The notes beneath the pieces are model-generated. The model did no database searches. It had not been told where the DNA came from and was given only the letters and a program-made list of their open reading frames with translations. Below are positions 1-12,362 of a stretch of DNA of 64,000 bases, piece after piece. This DNA comes from Hortaea werneckii (lineage: Eukaryota; Ascomycota; Dothideomycetes; Mycosphaerellales; Teratosphaeriaceae), in the NCBI GenBank assembly GCA_037044905.1, contig JBAOKB010000074.1, forward strand, positions 248,001 through 312,000, read 5' to 3'. The translations under genes and the position numbers were made by a program. The stretch's first letter is position 1, and each line of letters starts with the position of its first letter.

Positions 1-609
1 CTTGCTTAGCATACCGTAATGTGGCGGCGGCTTCCAAATTAGAGATCTATCCTTTGGTTAGGCAAATGTTGCATTTGTAATTGGGCTTGGAAATGAGAAT
101 ATTTACCCATAGCCGAATAGCCAGAGGTCTTCAGGCTGCTGCTCAGCCATTATGGCGCTGAGAAAATCAGGAAAGACTAGATCGAGACCGGTTTGAACAC
201 TATGCGAAAGTAATATTGACGACTCAGAGGAATGGCAAGTATGTTTAAGGTTCCAGTGAGAACATGGTCAAGGCACATGCCTCAGGCAAGCCTTCCAATG
301 CTGCCTGGCAGGTGGAGACGGCCGGGGCGCTGGAGATACCATCTAAAGTGTCCTTGCATCTAGTCGAGATGTTCTATCAAATCGACGTAAACCTGGCAAG
401 CCACTGACCGTTTGGCAAAATTTAAGAACGGATTGGTGAAAGAGGAAGCAAAAAGTCACATCGCGTGGCCTTCTGCCAACACAGCAACAAAAAGCCCGTC
501 TTGATCATTGCTCTACAAATACCAACCATCTAGACGACGCACACAACCAATTGACACAACCCACAACAATTTGAAAAGCGATACATCTCTAAATAAGAAA
601 TCTTCCACT
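1..609. other. intergenic, no gene seen
   Basis: Left edge of the window up to the myosin stop codon. No reading frame with protein-like composition or splice structure is visible. The last ~100 bases are probably the 3' UTR of the myosin gene, which ends here on the minus strand. Confidence 0.6.
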
Positions 610-3600
610 CTACCAATCATCCTGACTCTCACCCTGCATAGCCTTCTGCCTAGCCCTCAAAGCCTCAGCCAAACCACCAGCTAATCCACCACCGCCACCG
701 CTAGGCGTACTGGCACCACTGCCGCCTCCCTGCTGTGCACCGTTCGCCTGTTGCCCGTTCGAGTATCCGCTATCCCGCGGGGTAGGAGGGGGAGCGGGTT
801 TCCTTCCCGCAGGACGTTTGGCCGGAGGAGCGGGAGGAGTAGGTTTGGCTTTGGTAGCGGGAGGAGCACCACCGCCGTTTGCTCTGCTCGGCGTAGGGGG
901 TGGCGGGGCGTGATGCCGCTGCGGGAGCGGGAGGAGGTGGCGGTGGCGCTTGGCGGACTTCTTCAAGGTAGGCGGCGGGTGTCCAGCCTGAGGCGGAGTG
1001 GTCTGCTCGGCGGCCGAGCCACCATCCTGAAAAGAAGTTAGTAGCAGCTCGATTTGGTAGGATGTGTATGGATTCGTGTACTTACCGTTGTTTTCTTTTT
1101 GCTGGACCTCAATTAACTCTCCTTTCGTCAGGCTCATCTCACCACTGCTCTGGCCCTGGAAATCGTAAAGAGCCTTGTATTGTTGCGCAGGCGGCTGGGC
1201 GGGTGCGGGTGGAGGAGGTGGAGGCGCTCTACCGCTTGCACTCGAAGTATTTCTGTTGTGGCCGGCCGCGCCATTGGACATGGCAGCTACACCACCTGGT
1301 TGAGGCGGGGCAGCCGGCTGAGGTCGTGAAGCTGGTTGTGGCCTGGGAGCCGGTGTGGGCGCAGCAGCCTGAGCAGATGCTGGTTGAGGTACCGTATGAC
1401 CCACCGCTCTCGTCGCGCTTTGCCCAGGCAGTGGTTGGCTCTGCGGAGGCGGCTTCCTTTGCGCTGCTTGTTGCGAAAGCTTTCCGCCCTCACTCTTCTT
1501 AAGAAGCTTGCCGCTCGTGATGGCCTTGCCTGGTACGCTCTTGCCTTTAGGTGTTGGCCGGCTTTGACTTCTAGGATCTTCACCAGGTCCTGTGTGAACC
1601 TCACCAGACTTATACAAATCCAACCTGCCTGCGCCCGGATCTCTGACAGCCTTGACAGTAGCAAGCTTTCCAGGCTTCTTGTTGTATTGAATTTGCTCTC
1701 CGATCTTCAGGTCAAGTGATCGGCCAGCCTGTTTCAACTGCGTGAAGAATTCCGTCTTGAAGATACAGTTGATCAACGGATCCGGCTCCTGCGGACTTCC
1801 GACACCAAGGGAGAACCAATCGTCCTTTCAAGTGACTCGTGCTCACAAATTTGATAGATCCAATCGGCATGGTACGTTCGGCGAAGATGGAGAGCTGCTT
1901 GTTCACCATTGCCTGCTTCACAATGTACACAGCCTTGCTCGTCAGGATCAGGAATCTCGGCTCCGGCTTCGAACTGCGACCAAGCTTGCTGACCAGCACT
2001 TCACAGCGGCAGGAGAAGAATGTCCTCTCTCCGGAACCAAGACCAGCGTTTCTGCGCAGGGTCTCACCTGTACCACCAGGAAGGTCGATCCCAAGGTAGT
2101 CACCAACATATCGCCTACTGCCCACCAGGGAGAACCGCCTTCTCTCCTTGCGCCCTGCAAGTATTGCGTGCCCTCATCTCTGAGGACGAGGAAAGGCTCT
2201 CCACCAGACTTCTTCCTCCAGAATCGCTGAATTCCTGCATGCGCACTCGATTCTGTACCTCAAGTAGTTCCTCCAGGCTCTCTGGATCCTGATGGCCATG
2301 TTGTGCCAGTATCGGTCTCGCATGGTCTCCAGCGCGAACAGCGTCTCGGGCGTCTTAATAAAAGCCTTGCTGACACCCATCTGCCATTCTTCCTTTGGTA
2401 TACTCGAGTCCTTGAGGATCTGCTGGACGCCTGAACGCGCATCACCAGTCCAAATATACTCGCCTGCGTACGAGCACTTTGGAGAAAGAAGGTAGAAGCG
2501 CTCGACGAACTTCTCGAAGGATTGTCGATAGGCAAAACCAGCACGACGGATACGGACGTTTTCCTGGAGACCCAGGTATTTGATCTGGTGCATGACGTTG
2601 GCGTCGTTGAACTCCTTAGGGCTCTTGTTCTCGTTGGGCTTGATTGTACGGATGTAGCTCGGAGTACATTGCATGAGAGTGTTGACGAGGTCATTGGCAG
2701 ATGCTTTGATCTTGTCACCAGCTGTCGGAGGACGACGCTTGTTGTCCTGGTCCACTTGCTCAGGGAAAAGAGTATGCACGAACTGGTTGCCTGAGCCGCG
2801 CAGAGGTTGAGATGGTCCTTGAGCAGTTGATCCTTGTTCTTGTCCGTCATGCCTTGAACATCATAGCTCACGTCACCAGCGTAGTGCTTCACGATGAATT
2901 GACCTGATCGTGCCGAAAAATTAGGGTTATCGGAAAGCGCGTTCAATCGTTGTACGAACGTCTGATCCGCAGCGCCTGGATCGGCGTGTGCAGTAGCGCA
3001 AGCATCGTTCAGAGCCGCGAAAACACCGGGAGGTCTCTTCTCCTCGATCAATTCACACACGACCTTGTTGTCGAAGTACTTGATGGGCGTCCACTGAATC
3101 TGCTCCCTTTCATACTCTTCTTGCTCTGTCTTGAGCGTAAGCTGAATGAAGATCTGTTGAAGCTTCTCGTTGACATAGTTGATACACAGCTGCTCGAAAG
3201 AATTGTGCTCAAAAATCTCAAAGCCGTAAATGTCCAAAATGCCAATGGAATGAGCGACCTGTTGCTTTGCGCGCAGAGATTGGTTGATGCGCTGTACGAT
3301 CCAATCGAACATGTTGTTGTAAATGGCTTTCGCCAAAGCATCTCTGCTGGCGCTCGCTTGTGCGATGTTCAAGGGAGAGTCGTACACGGAGCCTCTTCGT
3401 CCGCCTCGGCTTGTTTCGATGATACGGGTAGTCATGGCCTTGTTCACGGATGCGCTGTCCACTTCAAGAAGATATGCAATGAAGTCTACAACGCTCTGAT
3501 CGCGTATCGCAGCATTGCCTTGTTCGTCCTCGCCATAGGTAACATTACCAATCCAGAGGATGGCGGCAAGCATGCGGAAAACGTCATCCTGCTCCTGCTG

Positions 3601-4472
3601 TGTCATTCCAATAGTACCCATCGCCTGTAATGTGTCCCGGAAGTCTGCAGCGTCATCGATACCAGGGACGTCGTAGCATTTCGATTTGCTCGTGTACGCG
3701 TAGGTGGACGGCTGCTGTACGCCGAAGATCTCTCGGTGCTGTTGCGACGCAGCCTTGGTAAATTGATAGAAGATGTGAAAGTTCTCTCGTCCTTGATCTG
3801 ACCAACCACTCTTGACTTCTCCAACAGGTAGTTGTTAATGTTCGCTCCGACTGGTTCTCCTATGTTGTTGAACTGAATCTCCAGGTATTTTCCAAATCGT
3901 GAGCTGTTGTTATTCCTCAAAGTCTTTGCGTTGCCAAAGGACTCGAGCAACGGATTGGTGGCTAGCACCATGTCCTTGACCTCCTCGATACTGCTATTGC
4001 CGCCGCCTGACACATTGGCAATGTACTGCATTATGCGCTTTGCTGCCTCCGTCTTTCCGGCTCCTGACTCTCCGGAAATGATAACACACTGGTTGTCATT
4101 GTACGCCTTCATGTTGTAGTACGCGCTCTCAGCAATGGCGAACACATGCGGCGGGACTTCCAGCCTGTTCTTCCCTCTATAGCTGTCGAGCACTTTGTCC
4201 GTGTAGATTCCGAGGTCCTTGAAAGGGTTGACCGATACCAGCACATGGCCAATGTAGGTGTAAATCTCGCCATTTTCGAAGCGCTTTTTGAGGTTGTCGT
4301 TAATGGCCTCGTTGCTGATTTTGGATATGAGCGTCAGGTCTGAAACTCCGACTTCGCGCTTCTTGGTCGTCTCGAATGCGGCCTTGCGCACCTGCGGTTG
4401 TCCGCCGCCAGACGCCTGAGCGCCTCCCTGTGGCGCATCTTTCTTGCGGCCGGCTCGTTTCGTGACCGCCAT
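610..4472 (-). CDS. myoA: class I myosin (MyoA/Myo3/5 type)
   Basis: Actin-based motor of cortical actin patches, needed for endocytosis and polarised growth. The protein starts at 4472 (MAVTKRAGRKKD) with a basic N-terminus. The motor domain carries the P-loop GESGAGKT and switch I NNNSSRFGKY; RRGSVYDSPLN holds the TEDS-site serine that PAK kinases phosphorylate in fungal myosin I. An IQ-type neck (IRIQRAWRNYLRYR) and a TH1 tail follow, then a Pro/Ala-rich TH2, an SH3 domain (YKALYDFQGQSSGEMSL) and an acidic C-terminus ending DDW that fits an Arp2/3-activating tail. One 59-nt intron (about 1030-1088, branch CTAAC) splits the SH3 domain. Joined length is ~1267 aa, normal for the family. The frame is broken by single-base indels near 3778, 2795, 2229, 2152, 1822 and about 900-960. 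Family assignment is certain; the breaks look like consensus errors. Confidence 0.93.
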
Positions 4473-5149
4473 GGTAGGTGGATTGAAGGGAAGCCCACGA
4501 GTAGGGCAGGTCAGTATCGTCTACACCAGTCCGCTGACAACTAAGTCGCCACTGGCTCCACTGTCGATATACAAGGCAGACTTTTGCGCCGGTCGTGGAG
4601 TGGGAGTGACAAAGAGAACGGTCGCAAGGTGAAAAGTCGAGAACACAAGGCGCAATTGCTGTGCCTGACGATTACCTGCGCTGCCATGCCACCCCGGACC
4701 CCGGCGGTGACGTTGCGCCAGCTTCGGAACCCAACCCGAGCATTGTCCGGCAGCTCCGCTCAGCCACGAAGTCTGGGAAGGAACGCGCAGCAACACGCGC
4801 AATCGTCTTGCCCCGTGAGCAGGCGGCAACTGTTTCGACCACAGACGGTGACCTTGGTGGCAAAACCAGTCGGTCATGTGACTGAAACTCAACGATTTTT
4901 ACGATGCATTTCGGTCTCTACACGTGCTGTGCAACACTTCCTGTTTTGGGGATGCAGCCTCCTGAAAGCGTGAACACCTGCACGTCTATACTAGGTGAGG
5001 CTGAATATTGGCGCGTCTGACATGACTGTGCAGATCTCAGCCTTGCTTTCACCCTGTATAAGTGCAGTGAAGTAAGCCATGTCCTCCTTGACACGCTTCA
5101 AATATGTTCAAATCAGACACGCGGATCCTAAAGACAGGACGCCACAGTG
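4473..5149. other. divergent intergenic region myosin / HET
   Basis: About 680 bases between the start codons of the divergent myosin and HET genes. It must hold the myosin promoter. I see no supported gene; the open frames here lack protein-like composition. Confidence 0.5.
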
Positions 5150-6731
5150 ATGACTGATGCAACAGCAATATACCAGCCTCTTGACACTTCCAAGCACGAG
5201 TTCCGGCTCATCTGTGTCTCTGCTGACGAAGATGGCAATATCAGCATTTTGCTGGACGTCTTCTCGCTCGACTCACCACCGGAGTATCTCGCTCTCTCGT
5301 ACTGCTGGACCGAGCATCCGCCTACAATCCAAATCACATTGAATGGACTACCCTTTTGGATACGACCGAACCTTCATGACTTTCTACAGCGCTTTTCAGG
5401 AGAAAGGAAGACCGACTGGATCTACATTGATGCGCTCTGCATCAACCAAGCGAGCGTGGCAGAGAGAAGCAGCCAGGTCAATGTTATGGGCCGTATATAT
5501 CGCGGCGCCAGAAAGGTCATTGCATGGCTGGTGGTCATCTGCCCGATGATCCCATTATCACTGCGCATCATGAAGAGATAGAGGATGCCCTGTCGGCCTT
5601 GCACAGTGCATCATTTCTAGGACAAGACGTGGAGGCTTTAAGCCAGCCAACTTCTGAGGGCTATAGATGGGAATTAGTGGAGACCTATCACAATGTCTTC
5701 ATCACCTTTGCCTCTCACACGTACTGGAAACGACTCTGGATCTGTCCAGGAGCTTGTCTTCGCCCAAGATTTTTCAATTTGGTGTGGCCGCCTCCACTTG
5801 ACCTCGTGTGAACTCTCGGCCATGATTCAGTCCTGGAAGACAATTTCGCACAGTGAAAAAAAATTGTCCGGGACAGGACCAGTTGCCTTATAATTACACG
5901 TATGCGCCAGCATATGCCGGGATTATGAAAAGGCGCGATCATGTCTATAAGCTTCATAGATCATTGGCGGCGAGACTTTCAAATCAACGACTCTCCTAGG
6001 CATAACTGTGATTTACTCAACGCTGTTAATTTCACAGCAATTTGGATTGTTTGCTTCCGCATGACCACATATTCAGCATTATGGGTCTCACATCCAGCAT
6101 GATAGTCGCCGACTATACCATGCCGATATTAGAACTTTACCTACGCGCCCTGGCTGAGGTCTTGTTGGATCCGAGTCATGGACCTCCAACGCCAGAAGCT
6201 TCCGCCCTCGACTTTCTTATTTACCTGCAAGTCTTCTGGGGAAATCTACTGCTCAATCTTGGCCTTTCTCCTTTTGATCCAATCGTGGCCTTGACGACTC
6301 ACGCACTTGGCCTGGCGTTGCTGGATCCAAAGAGTCTCGAGGGCGTTGCGGAAACGAATGAGTTGGATAAGGCACTTCGGCAATATTTACCAATGATCAC
6401 CACTTCAGTCTGAAAACCCTCTGTTAAAAAGGAGAAGCCTAAAGCCTCTTCACTGGTTGAAACTTTCGCACGTGTAAAGGAACGTGTCAAGGTCAGGATC
6501 TTACATGGGCGATTGAACAGGAACAAGGCAAAGGACGCCAATTTGACAGAAGCTGGTGAAGGCGGGCGTACGATGCCCTGTTCAGCGTGGATCAACTTAA
6601 GCAGACGAATCGCACGAGAGGCTATAGAGGCAAAGAATCGACAAGTCGAAGGGCGAATCGCCAGGAGCAAAACAGATGTAGCAGAAGAGGCACAGCAACC
6701 CAAAAGGCCTGTGCCCCAAAATCGCAACTGA
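5150..6731 (+). pseudogene. decayed HET-domain (heterokaryon incompatibility) gene
   Basis: HET-domain proteins trigger cell death after fusion of incompatible hyphae. The N-terminal half has the HET hallmarks YLALSYCW, WIYIDALCINQ, QVNVMGRIYRGARKVIAWL and, further on, YWKRLWI..VQELVFAQ and PHDHIFSIMGLTS, in the usual order. The frame shifts near 5530 (a G lost from a GGG run), near 5743 (one extra base), near 5885 and again between 5990 and 6035. The last long frame ends with TGA at 6411-6413, but the same frame stays open and protein-like (charged, helical, Lys/Ala-rich) to 6731, so the TGA looks like a nonsense change. Some shifts may be assembly errors as elsewhere in the window, but the combination of shifts and a stop suggests real decay. 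Confidence 0.75.
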
Positions 6732-7160
6732 AGATTCGCCGAGTGACCTTTCTGAGAACTGATACCGGCTGCAATCAGTGCGACTTCTTCTTCCGAACGT
6801 TGGGTCAGGATATGGCCGATGACTTTCAAGGGTTACGAGGACATTTGGTAAGAACGTGAATAACTGGAAATCTGCTAAAGCTTACATTTAGGCGTATCAT
6901 CAACAAGATTGTTGAAAACAGTTCGAAGCAAACTATGCAAGAAAGTGATGAAAAGTTCTGAAAGGTATGTTTACTTTATATTCTATTCGTAGACAGCGCG
7001 AAGGTCTAATCTATCATATCTATTCCGCGATTCATCTATGTATAGTAGATGTAGGGTATCGTTCGTTGCATGCTCATAACAATACACCTGATCCATGCCA
7101 AATCTATGTTTAAAGCTTCCGGGATGGAAGAAGCATCACCTTCGTCTCGATTATTACTCT
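6732..7160. other. intergenic, no gene seen
   Basis: About 430 bases between convergent HET and transporter genes, moderately AT-rich around 6960-7070. Probably the transporter 3' UTR; no coding signal. Confidence 0.5.
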
Positions 7161-8846
7161 CTAACCCTCGTGGGCAGCCTTCTCATCGTCAGAAGAGAAG
7201 TCCTTCTTCTCAGGGCCCTCACCCTCGCCCTCCTCGACGTAGTCCTCGCCGACCTCGTTCATGCCGAGATCCTTGGACATCTGCTGCATCTCCTCGTAGC
7301 TGAGCTTAGGCATCTCGTTGGCGACGGTGAATGCCCACTTCTTCTCAACGTGCGCCTTGGCGAAGATCAGGTCAATCTCCTCAAGGTGACGACCAGCCGT
7401 CTCAGGGTAGAAGAACCAAGCGGTTGGCACGGCGAGCAGGTTGATGAGGGCGAAGAAGAGGTAGATACCCCAGCCGGAGGTGTCAGAGAACACAGGCGTG
7501 AACATGACAACAGCGAAGTTGGTGATCCAGTTGGTGCAGGTGGAGATGGCAGCGGCGGCGGTACGGGTCTTGAGCGGGTTGATTTCCGGCGGGTAGATCC
7601 AGGGGAGAGGCAGGATGGTGAAGGCGAAGAAGACGATGAAGAGGTAGATACCGACGGCAGCACCCTTGGCGTTCTGCTTCGTGGGGTTGACAAGGCAAGC
7701 CATTGTGATGATGAAGGACAGACCCTGGCCGAGGAAACCGATGAGGAACAGCTTTCGGCGACCAACCTTCTCAATCATGAAGAAGGATGGGATGGTAGCG
7801 ATGGCGTAAACCGTGGCGAACACACCGCCCAGGACAAGCGAGAGACGGTGGTCCAGGTTGATGGTGTTCTCGAACAGAAGGGTCGAGTAATAGATGGCAG
7901 CGTTGCAACCAGTGAACTGCTGGAAGAACTGGGTGGATGAACCGATCAGGCAACGCTGAAGCTCCTTGCCCTTGCCGGTGCTCAGGAGGGCCTTGAAGCT
8001 ACCGGTGCTAGCGTTCTTCCTCACATCAGACTTCATGAACTCAAGGTCACGGAGCACCGCCTCATCCTCCTCGGTAGTGGAGTAGAGGGCAGCCAAGAAC
8101 CTTGCCAGCCTCCGTGTAATAGCCCTTCTTCACCAGCCATCTAGGGGATTCTGGCAGGCAAACCATACCCAGGACCAGGAATCAAGGCGAACAAAATCTG
8201 CAGAGCAACGGGGAAACGCCTATTGATGTGTTAGCTAAAAATCGCTACCGACACAACAACAAATAACTTACCATTGCACAGTGGTTGGGACGTAGCTGAG
8301 ACCGAAGTCAACCCAGTAAGCAATGAGCGTACCGACAGCAATGACGGCACCCTCAAGACACACCAGGAGACCACGGTTCTTGGCCTGAGAGGTCTCAGAC
8401 TGCCACACTGGAATGGTTGCAGTGTTCATACCGTTGCCAATGCCAGAGACGACACGGCCAACGACGAACTGCCCGAGAGGCCAGTGACCGGTGAAGGTCG
8501 TGACGGAGATGATGGTGCCGATGATAAGAATGGTACCGCCAGCAACACATAATCTGGTACGGCCAATGGCCTCACCAAAACCAAGAGTGAACAGAGCGCC
8601 GAAGAAGCATCCGATTTCGTAGCAAGCTGTCACAGCACCCTGGATGACAGAGACGTGCTGTGCCTCGGCGGCCGTGGCGTTCGGGGGAACGTCTGTAGCT
8701 GGGAACTCCTTGTTGAACTGGTCACCAGAGATCAGACCAGACATCAGACCTTGGTCGTAGCCGAAGAGGGAGAAACCCATGACGGCGGTGACCGTGATGG
8801 CCGCCCGCAGCGTTTGGCCTCGAAGGCCGGCGGTTGCTGTCCACAT
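7161..8846 (-). CDS. MFS hexose transporter (sugar porter family)
   Basis: Twelve-helix plasma-membrane sugar porter, proton-symport or facilitated. Chosen start is ATG 8846 (MWTATAGLRG), just before the first helix; the frame runs further up to 9011, but that part does not resemble the family. Seen in order: FGYDQGLMSGL in helix 1, GRVVSGIGNGM, PESPRW, QQFTGCNAAIYY (the QQxxG sugar-binding region), KVGRRKLF, and PETAGRHLEEID before the acidic C-terminal tail. One 52-nt intron (8220-8271) joins TVQ to WRFPVALQ. Two single-base insertions near 8167 (GG to GGG) and near 8100 break the frame in exon 2; joined length is ~543 aa, normal for the family. Which sugar it carries cannot be told from sequence. 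Confidence 0.9.
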
Positions 8847-9300
8847 GCTGTAAGGTGTCGCGCAGATCCAGTCCGCGAGGGTCTTCCAGAGAGCTGCTAA
8901 AGTGGAGGGGAAGTGTCTGGGGAAGAGGAAGGAGGGAGAGAGGGTGCGGCGAGGGGGGTATTCATACTCTGGAGAAGCTGCAGAGTTTTTTCCCACGCGC
9001 GACTCAAACACTATGTCGATAAGCAGAGCCGATCTGAAGCCGTTGCAGTTGCGCCTACAACGTCAGACGAACTAGTAGGGTGAGAAGGGTCCCTAGGACC
9101 CCGGATATGACCACGGTTCCGGGCCAAGGGCCCACCAAGGCCCAAGCGAACCAAGCAATGAGAGAAGAGTGACAAGGCCAGTGCCGCGGCAACCGCCACC
9201 GACGTCAAGCGATCCCCAAGCCCGCGAAGGCTCGGGAGCAATCAGCATCGTCATAAAGCCTATTTCCCACCGCGGAAGGATTCTCACCAGCGCGGTCTTG

Positions 9301-9354
9301 GCGAATTGGTCCCGAGCCCTCGAGGGCTAGGGTCGGAGGCGATTACCAATTCGC
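9301..9354. repeat. inverted repeat with nested palindrome
   Basis: A perfect 10-bp inverted repeat, GCGAATTGGT at 9301-9310 and ACCAATTCGC at 9345-9354, encloses a perfect 14-bp palindrome AGCCCTCGAGGGCT at 9315-9328. It lies about 460 bases upstream of the transporter start, so a regulatory role is possible but unproven. Confidence 0.7.
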
Positions 9355-10399
9355 GGCAAGGTTTTAGCCAATATTCGTTCTTGGTCTGGAGTCACTACTG
9401 GCATAGGTGTTTTCGTACCGCAGTAGACTGCAGTCAACATAACTAAATCGTGATAATTAAAGCCCTGTCGAAATCTGCACTAGCGCTTCGAAATTTTCTG
9501 AGAATTTTTTTGACTTGTCGCCCCTTCTTTCATCTTGCAGGGAAGGGAAGTTTCTGAGGAATAGGATTGGAAGGATCGCACGAGATGACCTCGTCGTCAC
9601 CGTGGGATCCCGAATAAAGTCTGCTATAACTCCTAGCGAGCCCTGGGGCACCGCAATGTCCGCAAGATGGGGGATTTGTTACTTGTGGAGGCGAGAGGGT
9701 GGGTCAGTCTCATTTCCAGCCCTTTTTGCGGGATGTTGGAGACACTCCACACCGCGCACAAGCCTTCTGGCTCGTCTTGACCGGAGGAATACAGCCGAAA
9801 TTTCTTGGTACTCTCCGCTTTTCCTCTCCACATTGAGCTTTACACCGCAATGATATTGGCTGCCTTCCCGCGACTTATTCGTGTTATTCGCTTTCAGTCG
9901 GTCACGGACTCTATGCCTGGCGGGTCCAGTTGTGGTCACCACGTGCAGCGCGTGTGCGGCGTAAATTGCGGGTCGTCACCGCCGTGGTTGTCGGTAACTG
10001 CAGGACCGCGCCCAAACGCCGAGGTTTTGACTGCTGTCCAGACGGCCCCTCCGGCCGAGTCAGTAGTCTCCTAGAGCGCCCTGCAGGTGTTCGTACGGCG
10101 AGTAGACTTTGCGAGATTTTCGTGGACCGTTTGTATCCCTCGTGGAACCCCAACCACGAGATCTCCAGAGGGAGAAGACGTGGTGGGGCGCGGGGATTGC
10201 AAATTGACGAGCTTGGCCCGACGTTGCAAGCTCACAACTGGCTTTTCAACAGCAGGATCGCGAGTGGTCGCGGGAAGCGCGCCGTGGTCGGTCATGTCGG
10301 GGATCGGATTAACTGCATGGCACGCAGAGCAACGAGGACCATTCTCTACTCGATCGACATTGCGCCGTGAAAATATGCCATTGACATGGCAAAGCCTGA

Positions 10400-10685
10400 A
10401 CTACAGACAAGCAAATGCCAACCTGGAGCGTGGGTCCAAGCATCGGCGACAAGACTAGCAAAGAACAGATTTTCGCACAAGACATTGCCAACCCCTAAGT
10501 TTATACCAAGCAACTTCGACGAGCCCCCCAGATCCACCTCGAAGACAAGCCCTTGCCAATGCGGAGTATACAGACAAGCAACGTCGAACAGATCAGTGTG
10601 GAGCCTGTTGACAAGCAAACGCCAATGTGTGGAGTATGGGGTGACAAGCAGCTTGGATGTGAACTGTCGCAAGGTGCCCAGGAAA
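10400..10685. repeat. degenerate tandem repeat, ~68-bp unit, four copies
   Basis: The core TGCCAA/CGCCAA recurs at 10416, 10486, 10554 and 10620, that is at 70, 68 and 66 base spacing. Each is preceded by a form of GACAAGCAA and followed after about 25 bases by a form of ACAAGCAACTTCGA. The third and fourth copies are most alike. The unit is not a steady multiple of three, so it is probably not a protein repeat. Confidence 0.55.
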
Positions 10686-11623
10686 CACCGCAGTGCGTGT
10701 ACTGTGAGGGCGGTGGCCGTGCCCAACCCCAAGCCAAACAGCTGGCCATCCACGTGCATGGCCTCGGCCAGAGACTCTTCATCCGTAAAGCGAGAGCGAA
10801 TGTCTTCTGGCTGCTCTAGTAGGGTCTCATGCGGGATGTTCTAGACCTCCACAGCGGTCGGGGATGGTTCGTGACTGGAAGCTCACGAGTCATCATGGCC
10901 AGCAGTGCGTCAAACAACAAAGATGCCCTTGAGCAGAGCAAGATTCGCGGACTGCGATCGCCATCATGCACGACCACCAATCACAACGTCGGATGAGCAG
11001 CGTGATGAAAGCACATTCATCGGATAAGGGTAGGCGTAAGACGTGCGTGGGTTGCCTGTACACTGGACTTGACCATATGCGTGGTAGGGTTTCGAATGAC
11101 ATAGGGCCATATCGCAGCCAGAGGTGGATGGATCAGTGGTCATAATTACCTATCCTAGACGTCTGCCAGGACACCTCCTCACTGTGCCAGGGTTGTCAGG
11201 CTCGGTAGGCGGCACATCGACGAGATCTGTGGTGAGTGTGTGAACACGGATCGGACGGATCAGTGCGGTCTATGCTGCCAATGTTGCGAGTTTGAAAGTC
11301 CGTAGCTGCCATGTGTCCGACTGTAAGCAAAGATCGCGATTTCGCGAAGGCATCAGGACCGAGCTATTACCTTATGCTTCGCACGGCGGAATTGCTGTGA
11401 AGGCAATCGGCCGCTCAAGCGCAGCTGGGTAGATCCGCCACCGGCGATAGCGGACTTTGCGCATGACGTTTACGATTTTGGTGGGGAACCTTTTTCGAAG
11501 GGCAGCACCTGAGCAGTTCGGATGATGTATTCGTGCGTGAGCAAGCCAACGTGTGTACAGGAGCGTTCGTATTCTAGTCTCTTGTGAATCTAGCAGCTGG
11601 GGAGATAAGCAAAGGTACCAGCA

Positions 11624-12362
11624 ATGTTCAGGTTACGCACACCCATCGAAGGCGCAGCGCGACACGCCTGCAGACCGGCGCCGGCCTTCGCACGAGCACC
11701 CTTCACAGCACAGCAAAAGGTGCAGCATGCCGCATTCTCGCGTTCCTGCCAAAGCAAGGCGCAGCTATCGTCACCTCTGAATTTGCCAAAATGGTACGAG
11801 AAAAACAATGACCTGAAAAGCACTGCCAAAGCTGACATGCCGCAGGCTGCAAGAGAACTCGCATCTCCTCAAGCCGCCCGTCAACAACTACTGCGTTTAT
11901 AATGACCCAATGACTGTCATGATTGTGGGAGGTCCAAACGCTCGAACTGACTACCACATCAATGAGACGCCGGAGTTCTTTTACCAATACAAAGGCCGCA
12001 TGCTGCTCAAGACGGTGCAAGATGGCGAATTCAAGGACATCTATATCAATGAAGGCGAGCTCTTCCTCCTTCCCGCAAACACGCCGCACAACCCAGTCAG
12101 ATTCGCCGACACTGTAGGTGTGGTACTTGAGCAGCCGCGTCCTGAGAGCAGTCTGGATCGGCTTCGGTGGTACTGTCAGAACTGCGGTGACAAGGTCCAC
12201 GAGGCGAGCTTCCATTGCACCAATCTTGGAACACAGATAAAGGAAGCGGTGAACGCCTTCAAAGAAGACACAGAGAAGCGGAAGTGTGGGAAATGCGGCG
12301 AAGTGTGTGATGTTGCGCCTAAGCCTGAAGTGATGGAGAAGATGCGGACTGCCCCTTCATAA
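11624..12362 (+). CDS. BNA1: 3-hydroxyanthranilate 3,4-dioxygenase
   Basis: Non-haem iron cupin enzyme of the kynurenine pathway, opening the ring of 3-hydroxyanthranilate on the way to quinolinate and NAD. Exon 2 carries the very conserved block VMIVGGPNARTDYHIN, the metal-binding H..E pair (DYHINETPEFF) and PHNPVRFADTVG. The C-terminal rubredoxin-like site has two Cys pairs (CQNCG and CGKCG). A 52-nt intron (11794-11845, donor GTACGAG, branch GCTGAC) joins LNLPK-W to LQENSHLLKPPVNNYC. No frame breaks. The start is uncertain: the only in-frame ATG upstream is 11624, giving about 40 residues more than usual, so a further upstream exon is possible. Confidence 0.92.

Larger units (their letters stand above)
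8847..11623. other. long region without a supported gene
   Basis: About 2.8 kb upstream of both the hexose transporter and the dioxygenase gene. Several open frames of 60-150 codons exist on both strands but none shows domain signals or splice structure. It contains a nested inverted repeat (9301-9354) and a degenerate ~68-bp tandem repeat (10400-10680), listed separately. Confidence 0.45.

Noticed and set aside
9515..10844. Several open frames of 60-150 codons on both strands
   Set aside because: Frames overlap each other on both strands, are rich in Arg/Ser/Pro or Cys, show no domain, signal or splice pattern, and fall in a stretch with a degenerate repeat.
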